A stretch of 64,000 nucleotides of DNA from the NCBI GenBank assembly GCA_027924585.1, contig BSBM01001067.1, positions 1,738,001-1,802,000 of the forward strand, written 5' to 3'. Below, piece by piece: positions 56,231 through 64,000 of this stretch (position 1 is its first letter; each line of letters begins with the position of its first letter). The notes under the pieces were generated by a model. It was not told the DNA's origin, searched no databases, and saw nothing but the letters and a program-made list of their open reading frames with translations. The DNA is from Larix kaempferi (lineage: Eukaryota > Streptophyta > Pinopsida > Pinales > Pinaceae). The position numbers were made by a program, and so were the translations under genes.

Positions 56231-57324
56231 TCAGATCGAGCTTCATACTCTAAGAAGGCCAAACATCCTTATGATTTTGGTTTTGATCTCACCACTATTG
56301 GTTCAAATAAGTTCATGAAAAACCATTCCCAAAATCTTGAATATGATTTCAAGTTCAAGGCATCACCATTATATGGTTCATTTGGTTCTTATCTCACCCC
56401 TGCTGGTTCAAAGGAGATATCAAAGAACTACATACACTTTCATGGAGTTGATGCACCTCTTGATGTGCAAGATGGTGATCTACTAGGTATTTTGAAGAAA
56501 ACAGATTTGGAAGGTAATGCATTCGCTCTCCCTCATCATATGCTTTCTTTGGATTCCTATTTGGTCATTGACACATGTTTTCAGAGTTTCACTGACGATG
56601 GAAGACTCTATAATTTGCTTGGGTTCATGACTCATGCACCGTTTTGGGATTTTGGTTTTGATTTCACCCCTATTGGTTCAAAGGAGATCATAAGAAACCA
56701 TCCTCCAAGCCTTGGATCTTATTTTCCTGCATCCATTATTGGAGATCTCAAGCACATGTTTTTACAGCATGATATATTTCTTCCCAAGGGGAAGCTAACT
56801 CTTTTTGAGAGAATAATATATCCAGATCCACAAGAACCTAAAGATCTAGCACCTATTGGTTCATGGGCCACCATCACTGTTGCATGCACCAATGATCTTG
56901 TTGAAGATTCACCATCATCATGTCATAGTTTCTTTGGTGACAATCACACCTATGTTGGTTCAAAGGAGATATCAAAGAACTATATGCACATTCATGGTTC
57001 TGATTCTACCTCAGTTGGTTCGAATCACATGCTTCATGATGATCTTCATATTATGTTTTTGCAGCATAATCCTCTTCTTCCCAAAAAGAAGATACCTCCT
57101 TCCTTGATTGATTATAAAGAGAGAGATGCATCTTCACATGATATTTCAGATTTAGAATTTGAAGATGAAGATGGGAGAATGCTAGACCCGGATCCACAAG
57201 AACCTAAAGGTCTAGCAACTAATGATGAAGATGAGCGAATGGGAGATCCAAATCCACAAGAACCTGAAGATCTCTCACCTAATATTCCTCCTCTTCCTCA
57301 ATGGGCATCCGCTACACTCTGATC
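56231..57324 (+). CDS. Downstream in-frame ORF with internal repeats, unknown function
   Basis: In the same frame as gag after one TAG and open for about 364 codons (a first ATG at 56315). It carries repeated modules: IGSKEI/AGSKEISKNYIHFHG (three times), LKHMFLQHDIFLPKGK and LHIMFLQHNPLLPKKK, and PDPQEPKDLAP-like units (three times). Acidic towards the end (DEDERMGDPNPQEPEDL). No known domain and no zinc knuckle. Either a C-terminal extension of gag beyond a nonsense mutation or a separately started ORF. It occupies the place of pol in Copia elements. Confidence 0.6.
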
Positions 57325-57576
57325 TGCCGGTGATTTGGTTGGTGATCCACATGATCATAGAAGAACCAGATCAGATTTCAGCATGGAAGGTTTCATCCTT
57401 CTCACATTACTGACCCATTGCAGATCGATCGCTCCTTCTTCAGAAAAGAAAGGCACTTACCTCCTTCAGGGGTAAGTCATGATATGCTAATTTAGCACTT
57501 TTAGTCTATTTTTGAGGGAAGGATTTCTTCCCACTGGGTTTTCCCTCTTTCCTCACTTAGTTTATTTTAAATTGAT

Positions 57577-57665
57577 TGTACGGGGTGACCTTTGGTCTCA
57601 GTAACCAGGGCCTTATCTTGTTGTTTTACAAGGTGACCTTTGGTCTTAGTTACCAGGGCCCTATT
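57577..57665 (+). repeat. Two-copy tandem repeat before the 3' LTR
   Basis: GGTGACCTTTGGTCTCAG and GGTGACCTTTGGTCTTAG, each followed by TACCAGGGCC-like sequence, at a period of about 50 bases. Confidence 0.8.
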
Positions 57666-57693
57666 CTTCTGTTATTTCCTCATAGTATAGCTT

Positions 57694-57702
57694 GCGGGGG
57701 AG
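57694..57702 (+). promoter_or_regulatory. Polypurine tract
   Basis: GCGGGGGAG directly before the 3' LTR; primes second-strand DNA synthesis in LTR elements. Confidence 0.85.
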
Positions 57703-58603
57703 TGTTGGAATATTCTCCCCATCATTTTGTATTTTGCATGCTTGCATGAAAATCTGCATGTTGCATGCAATTGCATGCATCCAGTCATCATCATGGTGGT
57801 CTCCACAACACCTAAAGCTTGCTTCTAGCTCTTCTTTACCTGCATGAAAAACTACATGCTGCATGCATTTGCATGCATCTAGTCATCATCATGGTTGACC
57901 TCCCAGCTCCTAGAGCTTGGTTCTAGCTCTCCATAGGATCTCTACAGCCCCCAGGGGGCCTCCCATCTACCAAGGTGCCCTTCTCCAGTCTTTTGCATGG
58001 CTAGTGCACCTTTCTCACCTACCACATCCAATTAGGCTCCTTACTCACCTACCAATCAGTTATCTCTTGGTTCTTCCTTGATTTGAGGCTAGATTGACTC
58101 CCCCACTGACTGTTTCACTTTGATGGACCTCTAGTGAGACTAGTCTACCCATTCTGACTCCAGTTAGCTCCTCATGCGCCCTCCACTGAGCCTCCTTCAT
58201 TCAGTTCATGCCCACCTCACTCAGTTCAGACTCCTCATGTGCCCTCCATTGAGCCTCCTTCATTCAGTTAGTGCCTAATTCACTCAGTTAGACTTAGTTG
58301 ACTGACTGTTACCTCTGATGACTGATACATTGACTAGATGATGACTCCACTATCATTCAAGCCACACTATGAGTTAGGAATTTTAATGCCCTACTTGGCC
58401 TATTCGAATCCTATATCATGCACCTTATTATTTTATTGTACTCATTCACTTACATTCTTATTCATTGTATAATACTGAGATTATGTTCTATTCTACTGTG
58501 TTTATGAGTGATCATTGAGTGTCTCCTTCTCTTCTTTTTTGCAACATATTTGTGAGTTTGATTGTGAGTTGCTATAGCTGTCAGATCCTTGCATATTATT
58601 ACA
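57703..58603 (+). repeat. 3' LTR of the non-autonomous element
   Basis: The same ends as the 5' LTR and the same length. It is followed at once by the target duplication TTTCT. Confidence 0.95.
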
Positions 58604-58999
58604 TTTCTCTCCGCATCATGAGAACATGAGCGGTGGTGGACAGTTCTCCTTGAGAAGGAGATTGTTGTTGTGAAATCATTTGTTGTTGTTGCGTGGCGAA
58701 GGGATCTGTTAAGACTGCAGGTGTGGGGTTCCCTTTAAGGAATTTTTCAGTTCCTCCCGATATGGGCATTCTTTGGTGAATTCATCATCACCGCATAGTA
58801 AAAAAGGATATTTAACCTTCTGTGTAAGTGTTTATTGTATTCGGGATTGTTTCTTGGCTCCTATTGGCTAGAAGACTTTTTATATTTACCTGTGTTCTTC
58901 TTTTTACCACTGGATTTTTTATTTGAAGCATATTGAACTGAATTCACTTCCTTAGTGGAATTAGGGATGGGTTATTGTTTGGTGTCATGCCCAGCCTGT

Positions 59000-59413
59000 G
59001 TCGCGGGTGGGGTCGAGCTATGATGGCTCTGCGATCCACCGGATTGTGTAGCAGGATGGGTATGAACGGAACCAATGATGCCATCGGCATGAGGTTCTGT
59101 GGGTGGTTTTTTTGAATCATATGTAGTGTGGGGACAATCAGGAATGATATCATATAAGGTTCCAGATTGGGCATAGACAAGGTCTAAATACTGAACACCA
59201 ACCTATGTCGTAGGTGGGATCAAGCTATGATAGCTCTGCGATCCACCGAATTGTGTAGCAGGATGGGTATGAACGGAACCAATGATGCCATCGGCATGAG
59301 GTTCCGTAGGTGGTTTTGTTGGATCATATATAGGGCGGGGGGAATCAGGAATGATATCATATAAGGTGCCAAATTGGGCATAGACAAGGTCTAAATACTG
59401 AACACGAGATATA
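59000..59413 (-). repeat. 207-bp tandem duplication inside gag, in frame
   Basis: The units start at 59000 and 59207 on the plus strand and share nearly all positions. 207 is a multiple of three, and both copies read in the same gag frame apart from a TAG at the junction. Confidence 0.9.
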
Positions 59414-60084
59414 GCTTGTTCCTCTATAACGACCCCACCCATATCTATGTCTTTAGCTATGATAGGAAGTAGTGACTTAGTGAAACAATCTGCAAGGAGT
59501 TGGTCTGAAATGGGAGCTTTAATAAGACGTCATCTCCTACTCCACTCATGAATATGATTGGAAATGTGAGTGGCAGTAGTTTTGAGGAGAGAAGTCAAAA
59601 TATTCGTTCTGGTTTTGTAGCGGATCGGTAGCTGAAAGTGAGTCAAAAATTACATAACCAAAGATCAAAAGTCAGGAAAGGAATGTGGTGGAAACTCAAT
59701 GTACCACTTTGCGGCATTTCCAGTGAGGGTTCGTTGGAATAAACTCAAACAAATGCAATCATCCCTTAAGGAATTGGAAGAACACCACAAATGATAAGTC
59801 ATAACATGGTTCTTAGGGTCCTCACCGTGTTTTTCGTCAAACTTCGGAATATCTGATGGTAACTTCACAGGAATCATAGGCCAATTTATGCCATGATGAA
59901 TGGGATCATTAGTCAACCGAAATAGATATGGCATATCAAGTGTATCCATAAATGGTAATTGTTGGTTCGGCTATGGATATGGGTAATACTGATAAGTCAT
60001 TAGTGTACCAGTAGGACCATCTATAGATTGATCGTAAGGTCCTCCCGTAGGAAATTGGCCATATGGAGGTGGGCCTCCTGGTTT

Positions 60085-60425
60085 GGGAGGTGGACCTGAA
60101 GGAGTTCCTCCTCCTCCAGAATAAGGTGGTCCTCCACCAGAAGGTGGGGGTCCTCCTCCTCCATAATAAGGTGGTCCTCCACTAGAATGTGGAGGTCTGC
60201 CTCCTCCGAAATAAGGTGGTCCTCTACCAAAGGGTGGGGTTCATCCTCCTCCAGAATTAGGTGGGCCTCTGCCAAAGGGTGGGGGTGCTCCTCCTCCAGA
60301 ATAAGGTGGGCCTCCGCCATAATGTGGGGGTCCTACTCCTCCTGAATAAGGTGGTGGTGGATCAGATGGTGGGGGAGGTGGTGGGACAGGTGGTGGGGGT
60401 GTTCCACCGGCTGGAGGTCCAAGCA
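60085..60425 (-). repeat. Minisatellite encoding a Pro/Gly-rich gag segment
   Basis: About ten units of some 30-36 bases (GGTGGTCCTCC...AGAATAAGGTGG on the plus strand). Read on the minus strand in the gag frame they give PPYSGGG/PPPSGGG-like units, a disordered, Tyr-containing low-complexity tract. Confidence 0.85.
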
Positions 60426-61329
60426 ATGGAAAATTATGGTGCCCCCATAGAGTAATCCAAGAAAAAGGTTTCCTGGATAATTTTGTCCTATAGCAGCATT
60501 ATGATTTCCCGGATAGATATACCCCCATGGGGTTTGGGTCCAAGTAGATGGTCTCCCTATATGATGTGTCCATGTAGTTTGTCCCATGGTTGGGAGAGAA
60601 CTTTAAACCATACTATAGTTCAAATGTGAAGCATGTCCTTCACTCATGTTATGTCGGCTAACTAGGTGTTGCAACCCAGTTAGGTTAGGTCCACTAGCTA
60701 GGGGTTGCCCCCCAGTTGATAATTGTCCACTTATAGGAGTGTTCCCAGTAACCGAATGTTGACCACTAATCATGGGTTGAGCCATAACTAATTGTTGACT
60801 ACTAACTAAGGGATGACCTCCACTCGAATGTATAATAACAGGTAGGTGATAACCTCCCCCCGAATTTTGAGGTGGGGGTGGTGTAGGTAACATTCCAGTA
60901 ACATAGTTAATAGTGGTTTAAGGTTTCCCTCCAGTGGTTGGGGTCGGATGAGGTGTTGAACCGGTCACCTGACTCTGAGGTGTACTCATGAGGAATGATG
61001 GTTGACTTGGTTCATAAGTGGTCAAGGTAGGTGTAGATGTTCCTGGTGAAGAAAAAGATAAAGAATGGATAGGGGAATGTTGTTCAATAGATGACACTTC
61101 CAAATTAGGCCTAGGTGGGAAACTCTGTTGTCTAAGTTCATTACCAAATGTTCGTAAACAATCGATAGTCTCATAAACATGGGCGAGAAAGACGCCATCG
61201 TGAATCGATGGAGTAAGCCTATGAAATGGAGTTTCCACCATTGGAAGTGACTCAAAATCATAAACATGATGACCTAAAGAAGTGTCCCAAAATGATGCAG
61301 GTGGACCAAAATCTGTTGATACCAAGTCA

Positions 61330-63649
61330 TCCTGGGGTCATTTGAAAATCTAGTCTATGGCTCCATGATGTCCTTCCATTGATGAAAGGATGTGTCGTGT
61401 GAAGGAGGTTGTTCCACAATCAAAGGACCCATAGGATCAATGATAGGTGGATTTGTGGGAGGTGAATAGTTCATTGCCGACTCCATGGTAGAAGTTTCTT
61501 CTTCATGTGACACAGATGTGGTAGGTTGATCCATAGTTACTCCCGAGTTCTCCTCCTAATTAAGGGGATATTCAGGTGGCAAGTTTAAAATCCTGCGGGA
61601 TCTTCTTAAAGGTTGATCAACCAGAATGGCTAAACAAAAGTTTCTCCTAAGATTTTTATTTACAAAAAGAAAAAGCCGCAAGAAAACTTATGTGGTGGGT
61701 GTGGGTTCAATGGTCTAGAACCTCATGAGATTATCAAGGCGTCGCAACTCGCAATATACCATATGGTCCAATAGTTATACTCGGTCTATTTTTTCAAAGT
61801 AATAACCAGGGAGGATTAGGACCATACCCCTGACCGTATAACCTGACTACCTGATAGCACATGCGTAGTAGCTCCCCGAGTGTTGTTCTCAATGTATTTC
61901 CATGCCAAGATGGCCAATAGTTTAACTCGGATGGTTGCATGAATCCTAGTAGGGTCTCCCAATATACACAAGTTACATGGGAGCTCAAATCTGTAGTGGT
62001 TCCATCTAATGCACAACCGCACAACATGAGACTTTCGATATACTATCAAGTACGTGAAGTACCTTTCTATATACCCGAAGGTACATGAAAGGCCATTCGA
62101 TATACCGATTGGTACGTGGAAGAACTACAATCCCTCGAGATGCAGTGAAGGAAAATAATGACAACTACCATGCTTAAAGACATTGGAACACATCTCTAAC
62201 TTAACACACAAATTCCTATATAGTTTTTACCTAATGCTACCGTTAAATTTTATCATGACGGTTAAGTGAATACATGAGGTGTATACAGGAATTTAAAAAG
62301 ATGCAAATCTTTCATTTTTCTTATCGATGAAAACTAGCTAAGGTAAGGAGAAATATTTTCATTTTCGATAATGAAATGAACAAGTACCTCTAAACTTTCA
62401 AAATCAACCAAAAAGACTCAAAAACACTTCTTTCAATAATCCAACAAAAATGAATGATACACCAAATCCACATGTTTGTTTTCCTTTTTGTTCAAGTTAG
62501 GCGAATATACGGAAAAATGAAAAGAAGAATTTCCTTTTGAATGCCATAATTCTTATCTTCCAAAATAATGATAAAAAAGTGGGAAGAAAATAAAAAAAAT
62601 GCAAGAATTTTCACTATCTTTGGAATGCTTTACAAAAGTTCAAAATGTACTTAGAATTTTCAAGGAAATGATGAATAAATTTTTCAAACCCAAGAAAATG
62701 CAAGCTAATAATGATCCTTTAAACTTTTCAAAGACCTTCTCAATACTTGTTCTAAAGCATAAAAATTTTCTACAACAATTCCAAGAAACAAACCTGGAAT
62801 GAAGATAATGAACAACTTTGATTTTCTAATCAAATGTACTCAATAGATCTAAAAACTATACCACTTTCCAAGTCTATATTCATAAAATCAGAGAATGTGC
62901 TATTGCAAACTTCGATGGATTGGAAACTCTCTAAGAAAAAATGGTCACCCAAAATCTCAAAAACACACAAAATCGAGCAAAATACCAAGAATCAAATGTT
63001 GGAGGGCTTAAAAGTCAGATCGAATAGATCATATGGTATGGTAAGGCATCACAATACTGAGTGTGCTCATGGGGGATTGAAATTTCCCACAAAGAGGGAT
63101 ACACCCTCTTAACTAGCTAGGACTCAAATCAATATGAAAAATTCAAAAATAAGCCAAGGATGAGGGATGTTGGGTCTAGGAGGTTCTGTAGCAGTGAATG
63201 AAAAATGCACAGAACTCAAAAACCTAAGCCAAAAACCAACTTTGAGAATTTTTAACACTAAGTGCAAAATAATGAAGGGCGACGCGCCCTGCAAGGGTGT
63301 ACCAGAGCTTTGGGAGACCCAACGATGCACTCTGCACACTGGGTAAACATGTTAGTGATGCAGGATGTAAGGTGCCAGAAATCATTAGTGACACAGGATG
63401 CTAATAGGCTAAGCACGTCAAAATTACATTGAAGCCCAGTTGCATTGGGTGGGATTTAAGCCACAAAAATAAAAATTCTCTAAGAATAAAAAAGGTTAAA
63501 TGCCTAATAAAGATCCCAAATAGATTCTGAATGGCCCAAATACTCTCTAATGGTCAGATCCAAAAATAAAAATCAACTTCAAGGCTAGAGGCTAATTGGA
63601 AAGAAATCAAAGAAACCAAAATGTAATGAAATAAAAAACATGGACTACT
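61330..63649 (-). other. Leader of the large minus element
   Basis: 2.3 kb between PBS and gag without a coding frame. The part at 61690-62220 aligns with the leader of copy 2. Confidence 0.7.
62050..62135 (-). repeat. 31-bp tandem repeats in the leader of the large element
   Basis: GTACGTG/GTACATG landmarks at 62050, 62081 and 62112, an exact 31-base period, matching the repeats at 35235-35340. Confidence 0.8.
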
Positions 63650-63668
63650 ATCCCCATATGGTCTCCAA
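63650..63668 (-). promoter_or_regulatory. Decayed primer-binding site of the large element
   Basis: On the minus strand TTTGGAGACCATATGGGG follows the LTR end. It fits the TGGCGACTCC.CTGG type of the related copies with several substitutions. Confidence 0.55.
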
Positions 63669-63670
63669 AT

Positions 63671-64000
63671 TGTTTTACGGACAATCTGTACGAGCGGACT
63701 CAAATAGATCTCTCTAGTCTGAATGGTTCAAATCTACAACAAATGAATACATAACTCAAATACCTTTCCTATATCAATTTAAATGTAAGACAAATGAAAG
63801 AGATGGCTAACCTCAATTATGCAATTCCTCTCTCCTTGCTTCTCCAAGCCCCAAGTCTTCAGATCTTTAGATTCAAAACCAGACAAAGCATGTGGAAACA
63901 AACAAGTAATAAAATCACATGAATGTGAATTGATCTAGATTAACAATCAAAAAAGTAAATCCTAAACATCATTAACACAACAAAGTTTATGGAAAGAACT
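63671..64000 (-). mobile_element. 5' LTR of the large minus element, partial
   Basis: The minus-strand LTR end CGTAAAACA lies at 63671, and the sequence aligns with 45677-46010. The LTR continues past the window end. Confidence 0.88.

Larger units (their letters stand above)
54342..58603 (+). mobile_element. Complete non-autonomous Copia-type LTR element, 4262 bp
   Basis: Two LTRs of 901 bp each, a tRNA-Met-type PBS, a gag-type ORF, a second ORF stretch, and a purine-rich tract GCGGGGGAG before the 3' LTR. Perfect 5-bp target-site duplications TTTCT flank it (54337-54341 and 58604-58608). No protease, integrase, RT or RNase H is present, so it must have used proteins of another element. It sits inside the gag-pol of the large minus element and is younger than it. 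Confidence 0.95.
58604..61325 (-). pseudogene. gag of the large minus element
   Basis: From the start near 61325: Pro/Ser-rich N-terminus, a stop near 60918, a Gly/Gln-rich stretch (60893-60603), a Pro/Gly repeat domain (60426-60021), then the core (59949-59665: LPSDIPKFDEKHGEDPKNH, HLWCSSNSLRDD, TLTGNAAKWYIEF). Next are two tandem copies of a 69-codon segment and a decayed zinc knuckle near 58760-58800, where a Cys is Phe and the His is Glu. The reading resumes at about 54330 after the 4262-bp insertion. Several stops and shifts. The N-terminal half is much longer and more repetitive than in the other gag copies. Confidence 0.85.
45677..64000 (-). mobile_element. Large Ty3/gypsy element with antisense ORF and two nested insertions; 5' LTR runs off the window
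   Basis: The minus strand reads: 5' LTR (64000 to 63671), PBS, leader, gag, protease, RT, RNase H, integrase zinc finger, second RNase H, an ORF on the opposite strand, hairpin-rich 3' region, and 3' LTR (46651 to 45677). The two LTRs align over the visible 330 bases with about 20 differences by hand count, so they belong to one old insertion. Nested inside are the 4262-bp element at 54342 and the MITE at 51040. The integrase core is deleted. Confidence 0.85.

Noticed and set aside
60021-60320. Minus-strand ORF with repeated AEAHLILEEEHPHPL-like units
   Set aside because: It is the Pro/Gly minisatellite of gag read in another frame. Repeats without stops are open in several frames by chance.

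Overview
This window looks like intergenic DNA from a plant with a large, repeat-rich nuclear genome; a gymnosperm is my best guess, but nothing proves it. Everything recognisable belongs to plant LTR retrotransposons (Ty3/gypsy of the Tat-like type, a chromovirus remnant, Copia) plus one hAT-like MITE. I found no intact cellular gene, rRNA or tRNA gene, and no prokaryotic feature. Nearly all coding regions are broken by stops and frameshifts.

Layout. 1-3180 (+): decayed Ty3/gypsy pol with an RNase H-like tail ahead of the reverse transcriptase, then RT, RNase H and integrase. 3181-6607: non-coding, with CGGAAG-type repeats, a TATA-like box and two competing hairpins. 6608-9912 (+): a long broken ORF of unknown family with a coiled coil. 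11201-14884 (-): a gag-only remnant with leader, tRNA-like primer site and LTR. 14885-20160: AT-rich, little recognisable. 20160-22470 (+): chromodomain remnant and probable 3' LTR. 22481-25163 (-): Copia gag, primer site and LTR. 28293-32640 (+): gag, zinc knuckles, protease and a catalytically dead RNase H, with no RT. 32749-42575 (+): LTR element with gag and protease remnants but no RT; its 3' part is an array of hairpins, interrupted by a 2-kb solo LTR. 42687-43903 (-): plant-mobile-domain-like ORF. 45677 to beyond 64000 (-): one large Ty3/gypsy element with both LTRs at least partly visible. It contains an antisense plant-mobile-domain-like ORF, a 297-bp hAT MITE, and a complete 4262-bp non-autonomous Copia-type element with perfect target-site duplications.

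How the parts relate. Four gag/protease copies (11201-12385, 28293-30698, 35737-37182, 53664-61325) are one related family. They share a gag core signature, zinc knuckles and an unusual D-E-G (or D-E-E) protease motif. In the two copies that keep the second RNase H, it follows the protease or integrase; in the element at the window start it precedes RT. The LTRs at 32749, 45677 and 63671 are homologous, and the hairpin-rich 3' regions of the plus copy and the large minus element are homologous but inverted relative to each other.

The strongest candidates for something undescribed are: (1) the hairpin array at 37391-38720, whose arms vary but stay complementary around a shared loop; (2) the antisense plant-mobile-domain ORF inside an LTR-bounded element; (3) the pol-less Copia-type element, which keeps a near-open 586-codon ORF.
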